Counted from the stretch's first letter, positions 27,110 to 36,034 are shown. The stretch: DNA of 64,000 bases from Ga0077555 sp050187415 (GCA_050187415.1 JBFWXN010000004.1:1-64000); one strand, 5' to 3'. Notes: generated by a model not told the origin, from the letters alone. Translations and numbers: made by a program.

Positions 27110-28045
27110 ATGAAATTCGCGCTGCATTTCTCGAATTCGAATTTTGCCGATGGAGCCGGCGCCAAGCGACTGGCGCAGGCCGCCGAGTCGGCGGGCTTCG
27201 AAAGCCTCGTTGTGATCGAGCACGTCGTCTGGCCGACCGCTTATGTCTCGAAGTACCCTTACTCCCCGACCGGCCGCTTGCCGGGCGGCCCCGAGACCAA
27301 GCTTCCCGATCCGCTCATCTGGATGGCGTTCGCACTTGCCGCGACCACGCGCCTCAAGTGTATGACCGGCATCCTGATCCTGCCGCAGCGCAATCCTGTC
27401 GTTCTCGCCAAGGAACTTGCCACGCTCGACCACATGAGTGGAGGGCGGGTTGAGCTTGGCGTCGGCGTCGGCTGGCTCAAGGAGGAGTTCGAGGCGCTGG
27501 GTGTGCCGTTCGAGAAGCGCGGCGCTCGGACCGACGAGTATATCGAGGCCATGCGCCGCCTCTGGGGCAAAGACGACGCGAGCTTCGACGGAGCATTCGT
27601 GAATTTCAAAGGTATGAGCTGCAATCCGAAGCCGGTCGCAGGGCGAGTCCCGATCCACATCGGCGGGCACTCTGAAGCCGCTGCACGCCGCGCGGCAAAG
27701 TATGGTGACGGTTTCTTCCCCGCGACCGGCTCCCAGGTCGACATTAGACCCGTTATCGAGCACATGCAGAAGCTCGCCGTAGAAAACGGCCGTGATCCCC
27801 GGTCGATCGAGATCACCAGTGGTTGCCCGAACGCATTACCCGGCTCGGGCACTGATCCGGTGAGGGCGGTCTCCGACGTAGCGGCAAAGGGCGTCGGCCG
27901 CATCGTCCTGCCCGTCACCGCCTTCATGTCGGGCGCGCCGTCCGGAGCGACGCAGCACGCCAACACCTTTGGCGGGCTCGACGCATCGGGGCTCGAGGAG
28001 CGTCTTCAGGAATTCGGCGAAAGAGTCATCCGGCAAGTCGGTTGA
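27110..28045 (+). CDS. Luciferase-like (LLM) oxidoreductase, TIGR03619-like
   Basis: ATG at 27110, where the family N-terminus MKFALHFSN begins, gives 311 residues. It shows VVIEHVVWPTAYVSKYPYS, the barrel motif GRVELGVGVGWLKEEFEALG and RVPIHIGGHSEAAARRAA. These mark the luciferase-like flavin/F420 oxidoreductases. It resembles the product of 11037-11996 but is clearly a different member. It is divergent from an MFS transporter and followed by a cluster of monooxygenase-like and amidase genes on the opposite strand. The cofactor (F420 or FMN) cannot be determined. Confidence 0.85.
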   Translation: MKFALHFSNSNFADGAGAKRLAQAAESAGFESLVVIEHVVWPTAYVSKYPYSPTGRLPGGPETKLPDPLIWMAFALAATTRLKCMTGILILPQRNPVVLAKELATLDHMSGGRVELGVGVGWLKEEFEALGVPFEKRGARTDEYIEAMRRLWGKDDASFDGAFVNFKGMSCNPKPVAGRVPIHIGGHSEAAARRAAKYGDGFFPATGSQVDIRPVIEHMQKLAVENGRDPRSIEITSGCPNALPGSGTDPVRAVSDVAAKGVGRIVLPVTAFMSGAPSGATQHANTFGGLDASGLEERLQEFGERVIRQVG

Positions 28046-28090
28046 GCGACCGCCTGCAAGTCGCAGCATAAGGTCCGATCCGCCGCGGGA

Positions 28091-28416
28091 TCAGCCGTTC
28101 GGCGGCGTATAGCTCCCGATTTTCGCGTGGGCCCGCTTCATCGCTTCTTCCGCCTCCTGCGGGGTGATCAACTGCGTCGATTCGAACCGCGAAACGCGCC
28201 GGTCGATGCCGCCAGCATCGATGCGGCCGTCAAGGAGACCACATCGGGGAATTCTGCAATACCAACGCCGTCATACTCGCCGAGCGCGTAGCTTTCGAGC
28301 TTGCCGCCGAAGCTTTCGATGAAATCGTGCGCGGGTCGTGATCGGTCTTGCGGCTTCGATACGAAGTTTTTTGCGCTGTCTATGCTCAATTTCCATCGCA
28401 AGAGATAGTGAGCCAT
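28091..28416 (-). pseudogene. GYD-domain protein, frameshifted
   Basis: From ATG 28416 (GGGGAGAACG upstream) the frame reads MAHYLLRWKLS and FGGKLESYALGEYDGVGIAE, the GYD-domain pattern. It then hits a stop at 28168 after 82 residues. The normal end of the family is found in another frame: STQLITPQEAEEAMKRAHAK then IGSYTPPNG and a stop at 28091. Restoring one base near 28187-28190 (CGCGG to CGCCGG on the coding strand) would give TGAFRRFESTQL and rejoin the halves. This is either a recent inactivating deletion or a sequencing error. The intact product would be about 108 residues. It precedes an LLM monooxygenase gene on the opposite-strand neighbour side. Confidence 0.8.
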
Positions 28417-28550
28417 CGTTCTCCCCAAGCATTCAATTGCCGGTGGTCGCTGATGCGCGTAGTGAAAGCGGTCTGCGCCTACGAGCACGATGGTTCGGAG
28501 AAAGCCGGCGACCCGCAAGCCACCGGCTCGGCTCATTTCGGGACGATCGC

Positions 28551-29756
28551 CTACTCCGCGGCGTCGGCCTTCTGCGCGACGTCCTTGAGGTGCCCGAAGC
28601 GATCCCGGAACGGCTGGGTATCGATTTCCTCGAGCTCGATCTCGCCAGCGAGCACCCGCCGCTTCCACTCCTGATGCGCCGGCTCCGCCGCATGGAACTC
28701 GGGCATCACCTCCTTGGCAAACAGCTCCAGACCTTCGCAGATATGCTCGTGCGGGTTCTTGCCCGCCTGGTTCAGCATGATGATCTGGTCGACGTTCGAC
28801 GACTGGAACTTCCTGAGCTTGGCGCGGATCGTATCCGGCGAGCCGACCAAGCCCGACCTGACTGACCGTTGCACCGCGTCCGGATTGGCGTCTTTCCACT
28901 TCACGAACTCGTCCCAGACGTTCACGGTGCCCGCGCGCGGACGTTCGCGCGTGGGGCTGCGACCATAGAAGTTGAGCGCAAACTGGAAGAACGTCAGTCC
29001 TTCGGCGCGTTTGCGGGCTTCCTCGTCCGTCTTGGCGCACATGAAGTACGACACGAGCGCAATGTTCGGATTGATCTGGTAATCACCGAGCTTGTCGAGA
29101 CGCTTTGTCACCGCATTGTAGTAAGCATGCACCCAGGCATGCGCCGCATCCGCCGAAACGAACTGAAACCCGAGGGCGCCCATACCACGCCGCCCGGCAT
29201 ACTCGATCGTCGGAAGTTGCGAGCACGCTACCCAAAGTGGTGGATGCGGACGCTGCAGCGGCTTCGGCACGACGTTGCGGAACGGAAACTTGAAGTGTTC
29301 GCCGCTATACTCGCACGGCTCGTCCTTGAACATCGGCACCATGCAGCGGACACCATCCTCCCAGATGTCGCGCTTGTTCTCCATGGTGACGCCGAACGGC
29401 TCGAGTTCGGTTGACGACGCGCTTTCCCCGAGGCCGAGCTCCGCCCGCCCATGGCTCAGCAGGTCGAGCGTCGCTGCCTGAGCGGCAATCTTGGACGGAT
29501 GGTTCGTAGTCAATTGAAGTATGCCGTGTGCCAGGCGAATAGTCTTGGTGCGCTGGCTGGCCGCTCCGAGGAACACGGCCGGAGCCGAGGAATGTGAGTA
29601 TTCCTCGAGATAGTGATGCTCCACCTCCCACGCATAATCGTAGCCGAGGCGATCGGCCAGCTCGACCTGATCGAGTGCCTCGTTCAACAGCTTGTGCTCG
29701 CTGTGGCGCTCCCAAGGACGCGGAATTTGCAGCTCGTAGAAAATTCCGAATTTCAT
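28551..29756 (-). CDS. LLM-class flavin-dependent monooxygenase
   Basis: ATG at 29756 with GAGGAGACGTC upstream gives 401 residues. The bacterial luciferase-type barrel is shown by MKFGIFYELQIPRPW at the start, YAWEVEHHYLEEYSHSSAP, and GRAELGLGESASSTELEPFG. This group uses reduced FMN and oxygen to oxidise alkanesulfonates, amines, long-chain alkanes or terpenoids. It is longer than the TIGR03619-like enzymes nearby and belongs to a different subgroup. It lies 130 bases upstream of the amidase end on the same strand, and the frameshifted GYD gene lies next downstream, so these are probably one transcript. Confidence 0.9.
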   Translation of the reverse strand: MKFGIFYELQIPRPWERHSEHKLLNEALDQVELADRLGYDYAWEVEHHYLEEYSHSSAPAVFLGAASQRTKTIRLAHGILQLTTNHPSKIAAQAATLDLLSHGRAELGLGESASSTELEPFGVTMENKRDIWEDGVRCMVPMFKDEPCEYSGEHFKFPFRNVVPKPLQRPHPPLWVACSQLPTIEYAGRRGMGALGFQFVSADAAHAWVHAYYNAVTKRLDKLGDYQINPNIALVSYFMCAKTDEEARKRAEGLTFFQFALNFYGRSPTRERPRAGTVNVWDEFVKWKDANPDAVQRSVRSGLVGSPDTIRAKLRKFQSSNVDQIIMLNQAGKNPHEHICEGLELFAKEVMPEFHAAEPAHQEWKRRVLAGEIELEEIDTQPFRDRFGHLKDVAQKADAAE

Positions 29757-29885
29757 GACGTCTCCTCGGCTCCCTGGCCCCTGTTCATCTGACGTTGGGG
29801 CCAAGGTTGCCATCGAACACGCCTGGGCGAAAGAGGGCAGCGCGACCCCTCGGCAAGGTCGCCTCCGGCGACTTCACCCGTCGTG

Positions 29886-31283
29886 TTAGTCTAATCCTGG
29901 CGCCCGCCGTTCATGCCAGCCTGTCGCCTGCTCGTAGGCCCGTGCGACCCTGTAGACGCGCGCTTCTTGCCACGCGTGTCCGATGATCTGGATCGACAGC
30001 GGCAGACCTTCCGGGGTAAAGCCCGCAGGGATCGCGATGGCCGGCAGACCTGTCACGTTGAACGGCTGGCGTGCCTGCCGCGGATAGACCCGCGCGCAAG
30101 CTTCAGCATCGTCGATCGGCGGCGGCGGGTCCATGCTCGATACGGTCAAAAGTGCGTCGAATCCGTCCATGGCCGCCTTGGTCTGCTCGACCAGCCGCGC
30201 GCGCCAGCGCAGCGCGTCCACGTAGTCGGCCGCGGAAAGCCCGGCGCCGATCGCAAGTCGTTCTCGCGCCAGCTCGCCATAATCCCCCGGTCGCTCGGCA
30301 AAGTGCCGACGGTGGATCGAGAAGGCTTCGGCGGCGAGTATGATCCGGTTGCACACTGAGTACTCTTGCAGCCGCGCAAGCCGCATCTCACGCACGTCTG
30401 CGCCGAGCTGGCGCAGAACGCCGGCAGCTTTGTCCGTCGCCTTGATCTGCTCGGGGTGTGCCGTCTCGTCCCCATCGTAGAAATGCCGGACGAGCCCTAT
30501 TCTGAGGCCCTTCACGCCCTTGCCGAGCTCCGCCGAGAAATTTGGCACCGCCACATCGGCGCTTCCAGGATCGAGCGCGTCGTGGCCCGCGAGCACTTGC
30601 AGCAGAAGCGCGTTGTCCGTTACGTCACGCGTCATCGGCCCGACGTGGTCGAGAGAAAATGCGAGCGGAAAGACGCCGCGCCGGGAAACCCGTCCGTAGG
30701 TCGGCTTCAAGCCGACAATGGCGCACATCGAGGCCGGATTTCGAACCGAGCCGCCGGTGTCTGTACCAAGTGCCGCCGGTAGCATGCCGGTCGACAGCGC
30801 GACACCCGAGCCAGAGGAAGAGCCGCCCGGGAAATTGGCGCCGCCCCACGGATTGACGGCCGCAGGCCAGGGGAGGTCGTGCGACGGTCCGCCGATCGCG
30901 AACTCATGCGTCGACAGTTTGCCCATCACGACGGCGCCCGCCGCCTCCAGCTTGTCTGTCACGACGGCGTTCGTCGGAGCCCGGTGATCCTCATAAATCT
31001 TCGAATGGCAGGTCGTCGGGTAGCCCGCCAGGTCGATGATGTCTTTCAGGCCGACGGGCATTCCGTGAAATGGGCCGCGATAGCTCCCGCCGGCAATTTC
31101 CGTCTCCGCCGCTTTGGCCTGCGCCTTGGCGCGCTCCGACGTCACCCGGATGAAAGCATGCCACTTCGGATTGAGGCGCTCGATCCGCTCGAGCAGCGCG
31201 TCGACCAGTTCGACCGGTGAAAGCTCACGCTGCGCGATCATCTTTGCCGCCTGCGCGATGGACAGCCACGCAAGACCTGTCAT
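29886..31283 (-). CDS. Amidase signature family hydrolase
   Basis: ATG at 31283 with GGAGGATCGCCG upstream gives 465 residues. The amidase-signature triad is visible: Lys80 in VGLKDIID, the cis-Ser in the GGSSSGSG loop (155-159) and the nucleophile Ser179 in GTDTGGSVRNPAS. Family members hydrolyse amides, biuret-like compounds or aminoacyl-tRNA amides. Its start codon overlaps the stop of a 64-residue gene (ATGA), which resembles the AtzG/GatC-type small subunit. This suggests a two-subunit amidase like AtzE-AtzG. It lies in a cluster with flavin monooxygenases, so a catabolic substrate is likely. Confidence 0.9.
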   Translation of the reverse strand: MTGLAWLSIAQAAKMIAQRELSPVELVDALLERIERLNPKWHAFIRVTSERAKAQAKAAETEIAGGSYRGPFHGMPVGLKDIIDLAGYPTTCHSKIYEDHRAPTNAVVTDKLEAAGAVVMGKLSTHEFAIGGPSHDLPWPAAVNPWGGANFPGGSSSGSGVALSTGMLPAALGTDTGGSVRNPASMCAIVGLKPTYGRVSRRGVFPLAFSLDHVGPMTRDVTDNALLLQVLAGHDALDPGSADVAVPNFSAELGKGVKGLRIGLVRHFYDGDETAHPEQIKATDKAAGVLRQLGADVREMRLARLQEYSVCNRIILAAEAFSIHRRHFAERPGDYGELARERLAIGAGLSAADYVDALRWRARLVEQTKAAMDGFDALLTVSSMDPPPPIDDAEACARVYPRQARQPFNVTGLPAIAIPAGFTPEGLPLSIQIIGHAWQEARVYRVARAYEQATGWHERRAPGLD

Positions 31284-31474
31284 CGGCGATCCTCCGCCCG
31301 CCCAGGCAGATGGAACGCGTGGCTGCATTCTTCCGCGGGAATGAAGTCTTTGGGCAGTTGCGCGGCCAAATTGGCGGCCGCCTTCAACGCCGACCGCCAA
31401 GCCTCCGGGTACTCTTCCTGTAAACGAGTAACGCCAGCAGCCTTTGCAATGCGGACCGCTTCGTCTTGCTCCAT
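31280..31474 (-). CDS. Small AtzG/GatC-like amidase partner
   Basis: A 64-residue protein whose TGA overlaps the ATG of the amidase gene (31280-31283), so the two are translationally coupled. The pattern EEYPEAWRSALKAAANLAAQ followed by IPAEECSHAFHLPG resembles the DUF4089/AtzG family. There a helical N-terminus is followed by a Pro-rich strap that wraps the partner amidase, as GatC does with GatA. The assignment rests on length, position and this pattern. It probably stabilises the amidase in the cytoplasm. Confidence 0.65.
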   Translation of the reverse strand: MEQDEAVRIAKAAGVTRLQEEYPEAWRSALKAAANLAAQLPKDFIPAEECSHAFHLPGRAEDRR

Positions 31475-31663
31475 AGCGGGTCATGCCTTTTCTAAAGCTT
31501 CGGACACACACCATTGGCGCACGCCTCTCGGCGCCAGTCCAGCCCGAGCCGCGAGCAGGTTGCCCACCCTCGCGCACAATCGGAGAGCAACAACGATGGA
31601 TAGTGCCTCGCGGCCGATCGGATGACAGGTGCCGAACCGTGCGGGAGCCCACTTTGAAACGCG

Positions 31664-32080
31664 CTACGCCCAGCCCAACTGCTTCAGCGAGAAGTTTGCG
31701 TTCCAGATCTTTTTCATGTGTCGGATCTTGTCGCCTTCGAACTGCATGACATAGGCGTAGTCCGCCTCGATGTGCATCCCGGTCGGCGGAACGGGACCGC
31801 CCTCGCCGGTCTGCGATCCCGTGAACACCGCGGCGGCGACAACGGCATGGCGTTCGTTATCGACACCCCAGGCCGTCAAAGTATAAGCGCCATTGGGAAT
31901 GGGCGTGAAAAGTCCCTTCATCCAATCGGTGTAGGCTTGGAGCGTTCGAACTTCGGCAAGCGCATCGGCTTGGCACGAGAACGTTGCGCCCGGCGTGCAG
32001 AATGCCTGGCACGTACTCCAGCCTTTGCCCGTTTCACAAGCTTCGAAAAATGCCTTGGCAATACTCTCCATATGCGACAT
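31664..32080 (-). CDS. SnoaL/NTF2-like small protein
   Basis: ATG at 32080 with GGAG 6 bases upstream gives 138 residues; a TTG at 32092 is less likely. The pattern of an N-terminal helix pair (SIAKAFFEACETGKGWSTCQ), then TPIPNGAYTLTAWGVDNERH and a beta-sheet ending HMKKIWNANFSLKQLGW fits the cone-shaped NTF2/SnoaL fold. Members are isomerases, cyclases, dehydratases or ligand binders. It is on the same strand as the amidase pair and the carbamoyltransferase and may belong to the same catabolic cluster. Confidence 0.78.
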   Translation of the reverse strand: MSHMESIAKAFFEACETGKGWSTCQAFCTPGATFSCQADALAEVRTLQAYTDWMKGLFTPIPNGAYTLTAWGVDNERHAVVAAAVFTGSQTGEGGPVPPTGMHIEADYAYVMQFEGDKIRHMKKIWNANFSLKQLGWA

Positions 32081-32177
32081 GGGACGCTCCAATACGCTCT
32101 GATATTGAGTATCCTTTTAAAGCGCATTTCGGAGATTTCATAGCCCGATCGTGGTATAGAAAGTGGTTTTCATTTTA

Positions 32178-33947
32178 TCATTCGCCGCTGCGCGTGTTGA
32201 TTTCGATCACCTCGAACGAGGCGCGCGCATGCTCGGCCGCGCCGGAAGGACGATCTTTCGTGTAGTAGTTGCCAAGCACCAGCACGTCCATTTGCGTGCG
32301 CAGAAAGCACGATATCGCTTCTTCGGGCCGGCCGACGATCGGCTCCTGCTTGTTGAAGCTCGTGTTGAGCAGGATCGGAACACCGGTGATGGCGGCGAAC
32401 CTCTCGATCAGTGCGTGATAGCGCGGGTTCGCGCTCTTCGCGACGGTCTGGATGCGCGCCGTGCCGTCCACGTGCACCGCGGCGGGTATGCGGTCGGCAA
32501 AGCCGGCCCGTACTCGGGGCGCGAAGGTCATGAACGGATCCGCCTGGTCGATCTCGAAATACTCGCCGACCCTTTCAAGCAGCACGGACGGCGCGAACGG
32601 GCGGAACGGCTCGCGGAACTTGACGCGCGTGTTGATGACGTCGCGCACGCCGGGTGAGATGGGCGAAGCCAGGATCGATCGGTTGCCGAGAGCCCTCGGC
32701 CCGATCTCGTAGCGCCCCTGGAACCAGCCGACGATCCTCCCTTGGGCCAGATCGTCGGCGACGCGATCGAGCAAAGCGTCGTCCTCGAGACGCTCGAACG
32801 CCATCCCGGCCGCACTCAGTGCAGCTTCGATCTGACCGTCGCTATATCCGAGGCCGTGATAGGCGTGGTCCATCGTCGTGCGGCGCGAGTTCCCCAGCGT
32901 CTGGTGATAATGGTAGAGCGCACTGCCCAGCGGAGCGCCCGTATCCGACGCGCAGGGCGGTACCCAGATGCGCGCAAATCCAGCCTCGCGCAGCAACCGC
33001 GCGTTGGCGACGCAATTCAGCGCAACGCCGCCGACGAAGCACAAGTTGTCCGATGGATTACTGCGACGTGCGGCCTTGGCGACGTGGAGGATCACGTCCT
33101 CGCTGACGGCCTGCAAAGCGAACGCGATATCCTTGTGGTGGTCGCTGAGCGCGCTGCCGCGTTGCCGGGACGGACCGAAAGCATCCACGAATTTCTGTTT
33201 GAACGGCCGGATCATGCCGTATTTGTCATAGTTGAAATAGCTCATGTTGATGGAAAAGCGGCCATCCGGCTCAAGCCGGACAATGTCGCGCATCCGCTCG
33301 ACGAGGCGGTCGCTGCCGAGTGCCGCCAAAGCCATGACGGTCCCCTCCTCGAATATTTCGAAGCCGAGGTGACGTGTGACCAGCGTGTAGACCATGCCGA
33401 GGCTGTCGAAGAAGGAACCCTGCCACTGGCGTTCGAGACGACCCTCGCTCCCCCTGTAGACGCTGGTCGACGTCTCGTCGCCGAAGCCATCCATGACGAT
33501 GATCGTGGCATCATCGAAGGGCGACACGAAAAACATGGCCGCGTGCGCATCGTGGTGGGCGACGCCCACGATCTCAGGTCGTTTCTGGCGGGGAAAATAC
33601 CGCCACAGCCCGAAGCGCAAGCACTGGTTCATGACCACGACCGCACCGTCTTGCGCAGTGTGGGCACTGTCTCGAACGAGGTTGAGGCTCGCCGGCAGAC
33701 CACTGAAAACGGCCTTTGCGAACGTGCTCCGCAGCCGCTTCTGGTCCCACGGCACCGTGATCGTGTCGACATCGGCAAGTCCTGCGCCATCCGGCCCGAA
33801 CATCGCGGCAAGGGACTGGCGCGGAAACCAAAGGGTGTGCTTTTCCCGCGAATGGCGCTCCTCCTCCAGCACTGAGACGATCTTGCCGTCCGCCAGCAGC
33901 GCTGCCCCGGTGTCGTGGGTCAAGGTCACGATGCCCAAAATCTTCAT
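32178..33947 (-). CDS. NodU/CmcH-family carbamoyltransferase
   Basis: The 589-residue protein has the two parts of the family. The N-terminal Kae1-like domain (1 to about 370) has VTLTHDTGAALLADG, VAHHDAHAAMFFVSPF and VMDGFGDETS. The C-terminal YrdC-like or carbamoyltransferase part (about 390-585) has GRYEIGPRALGNRSILASP. Members transfer carbamoyl from carbamoyl phosphate via carbamoyl-AMP to sugar or antibiotic hydroxyls (NodU, CmcH, TobZ). No Nod-factor or antibiotic biosynthesis genes are near, so the acceptor is unknown. It starts at ATG 33947 with only a weak ribosome binding site. Confidence 0.9.
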   Translation of the reverse strand: MKILGIVTLTHDTGAALLADGKIVSVLEEERHSREKHTLWFPRQSLAAMFGPDGAGLADVDTITVPWDQKRLRSTFAKAVFSGLPASLNLVRDSAHTAQDGAVVVMNQCLRFGLWRYFPRQKRPEIVGVAHHDAHAAMFFVSPFDDATIIVMDGFGDETSTSVYRGSEGRLERQWQGSFFDSLGMVYTLVTRHLGFEIFEEGTVMALAALGSDRLVERMRDIVRLEPDGRFSINMSYFNYDKYGMIRPFKQKFVDAFGPSRQRGSALSDHHKDIAFALQAVSEDVILHVAKAARRSNPSDNLCFVGGVALNCVANARLLREAGFARIWVPPCASDTGAPLGSALYHYHQTLGNSRRTTMDHAYHGLGYSDGQIEAALSAAGMAFERLEDDALLDRVADDLAQGRIVGWFQGRYEIGPRALGNRSILASPISPGVRDVINTRVKFREPFRPFAPSVLLERVGEYFEIDQADPFMTFAPRVRAGFADRIPAAVHVDGTARIQTVAKSANPRYHALIERFAAITGVPILLNTSFNKQEPIVGRPEEAISCFLRTQMDVLVLGNYYTKDRPSGAAEHARASFEVIEINTRSGE

Positions 33948-34320
33948 CGGTTGTCCATTCGCGAAGTGTGGCGCGGCAGAAACTAGCCCAACCGACCGTG
34001 AGTCCGTCTGCTACTTGAACAACGGGTTAAAGTGTGCGGATTGCAATGGTGGGCTTAGCGGAGAGGCGAGGTTTGCCTCAATTGTCGCCAAATGGCCAGA
34101 CGGCAAGCGATATGCAAGGTTTGAAGGGCTGGCCGACGCAGAGATGGGCCCGGCTCACCGTCAGCGTGCGCCGTCCGGGCATCTGCGTGCTCATGCGCCG
34201 AAGCGTCCGATCTGGACGTCCGTGCGTCCCCGTGCCATCGTCGGTCTACTGCGATGCCCGCCACTCGAGTCCGGCGGCGCCCTGTGACCTAAACATCTGA
34301 ACGGGACGACCGCTGAGAGC
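33948..34320. other. Intergenic region without recognised gene
   Basis: About 370 bases between the carbamoyltransferase start (minus) and the thioredoxin-like gene (plus). Open frames here show Arg/Ser/Pro-rich chance composition. Promoters for both divergent genes must lie here, but no clear consensus was seen. Confidence 0.5.
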
Positions 34321-34950
34321 ATGCTGACGACCTCGGGCTGCCGTGCGCAGTCCACCGCGTGGCGCAATCGCTTCTTGCGAAGCTTGCTCCGAGGGCTTTC
34401 GGCTCTCGCTTGCATATGCTCGAGCGCCTCACCCGGCACAGGTCGCACCGACGCCCTCGCACCGTGGCACGGGCCTGTTCCCTCCTTGTCGCTTGCTGCG
34501 CTCGACGGCCCCCGTATCACGCTCTCGGCGCCACAGGGCGGCATCGTGATCGTGCATTTCTTCGCCACGTGGTGCGAAACGTGTGGGCCGGAGCTGCATG
34601 CACTGCAGCGTCTGCAGTCGGATTTCGGCTCGTGCGTGACGATCATCATCATCGACGTCGGCGAGCCCGCGGACCGCATCCGGCGCTATTTCCAGACATT
34701 TCCCGCCCGTCCGCGGATCGGTCTGGACGCCGATCGCTCCGTCGCCCGTGCCTGGGGTGTCTACGCGCTCCCCTCGAGCTTCGTTCTCGACCACTCGCTT
34801 GCGCCTCTGTGGCAGGCGATCGGCGACGTGCCCTGGGACGAGGCGGCGGTTCGGCAGCGGCTCTCCAAGGCGGGCGGAACGGGCCAATCCTCTGATCCTC
34901 GGCAACCAACCTCACCTCTCGATGCTAAAGGAAAATGTCATGACCATTGA
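34321..34950 (+). CDS. TlpA-like thioredoxin-fold protein
   Basis: The 209-residue protein has an N-terminal export segment (FLRSLLRGLSALACICSSAS, possibly a lipoprotein signal). The thioredoxin fold has the redox motif FFATWCETCGPELHAL and the cis-Pro region ALPSSFVLD. TlpA proteins keep periplasmic thiols reduced, for example in cytochrome maturation. The last 11 bases overlap the start of the transglutaminase-like gene, so the two are translationally coupled. The Tlp redox role toward the partner is inferred. The start could also be a little downstream. Confidence 0.8.
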   Translation: MLTTSGCRAQSTAWRNRFLRSLLRGLSALACICSSASPGTGRTDALAPWHGPVPSLSLAALDGPRITLSAPQGGIVIVHFFATWCETCGPELHALQRLQSDFGSCVTIIIIDVGEPADRIRRYFQTFPARPRIGLDADRSVARAWGVYALPSSFVLDHSLAPLWQAIGDVPWDEAAVRQRLSKAGGTGQSSDPRQPTSPLDAKGKCHDH

Positions 34951-36034
34951 TCGTCGCCACGTGCTCTTGGGAGGAACGTCGCTGGCTTTGGCGCCGGCGC
35001 TACCGACGCGGCTTCGGGCTGAGCCGACGTTCGCGCCCACGCCCGGAAAGTGGCGCACATTCGAGATCACCACCACGGTGTCGCTGGCGGACAAAACAGG
35101 AGTACAAGCCTGGGTCCCGATCCCGTCTTTCACGGCCGAAGACTGGATGCGGCCTGGCGAAACAACCTGGACGACGAAGACGGGCGAAGCGGCCGTGACA
35201 CGCGACCCGACATCAGGCGCGAGTATGCTTCATGTGCGATGGCCGGCCGGCGCGCCAGCCGACATAGCGGTCGTCAGTCGGTTCGCGGCGCGCGACCGTG
35301 CGGTCCGCCTTCAGCCAGCCGATGCAGCCGCGCTCGATGCTGGACAGAAGCAGCGCTATACCGCCTCGACGGAACTCCTGCGCCTCGACGGCATCACCAA
35401 GGAGACCGCTCAGCGTATCGTGAGTGGGGCTCCGAGCGATCTCGACAAGGCGCGTCGCATCTACGAGTGGATCATCGACAATACCTTTCGCGATCCGAAG
35501 ACGCGCGGCTGCGGCGTCGGCGATATCGAGGCGATGCTCAAAACGGGGAACCTTGGCGGAAAGTGTGCCGACCTCAACGCACTCTATGTCGGGCTGGCGC
35601 GCGCGGCCGGACTTCCCGCTCGCGACCTCTACGGCATTCGGGTCGCGCCGTCCGCCTTCGGCTACAAGAGCCTTGGCGCCAATACCGCCACGGTCACCAA
35701 GGCGCAGCATTGCCGTGCCGAGGTGTTCCTCGAAGGCATCGGATGGGTTCCGGCCGATCCGGCCGACGTCCGTAAGGTCGTGCTCGAGGAGCCACCGGGC
35801 AACCTTTCGCTCACCAGTCCCAACGTACTTGCTGCACGCAAGACGCTGTTCGGGGCCTGGGAAACCAACTGGCTGGCCTACAATGACGCGCACGACGTGA
35901 AGCTGCCGGGCTCCAGCGGACCGAGCATCCCATTCTTGATGTATCCCCAGGCGGAGACGGCGGCCGGCCGCATCGATCCGCTCGATCCGGACGCCTTCAA
36001 ATACACGATCTCGGCTCGAGAGCTGTCTGCTTGA
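34940..36034 (+). CDS. Tat-exported transglutaminase-like protein
   Basis: ATG at 34940 with AAAGGA 7 bases upstream gives 364 residues. The N-terminus has a twin-arginine signal (IDRRHVLLGG, then a hydrophobic stretch to LRAEP), so folded export is expected. The transglutaminase-like core keeps the papain-type triad: Cys209 in GGKCADLNALYVGLARAAG, His257 in AQHCRAEVF and Asp273 in VPADPADV. Bacterial members are mostly proteases or cross-linking enzymes of unknown substrate. Its reading frame overlaps the TlpA-like thioredoxin gene, which might keep the active-site cysteine reduced outside the cytoplasm. Confidence 0.87.
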   Translation: MTIDRRHVLLGGTSLALAPALPTRLRAEPTFAPTPGKWRTFEITTTVSLADKTGVQAWVPIPSFTAEDWMRPGETTWTTKTGEAAVTRDPTSGASMLHVRWPAGAPADIAVVSRFAARDRAVRLQPADAAALDAGQKQRYTASTELLRLDGITKETAQRIVSGAPSDLDKARRIYEWIIDNTFRDPKTRGCGVGDIEAMLKTGNLGGKCADLNALYVGLARAAGLPARDLYGIRVAPSAFGYKSLGANTATVTKAQHCRAEVFLEGIGWVPADPADVRKVVLEEPPGNLSLTSPNVLAARKTLFGAWETNWLAYNDAHDVKLPGSSGPSIPFLMYPQAETAAGRIDPLDPDAFKYTISARELSA

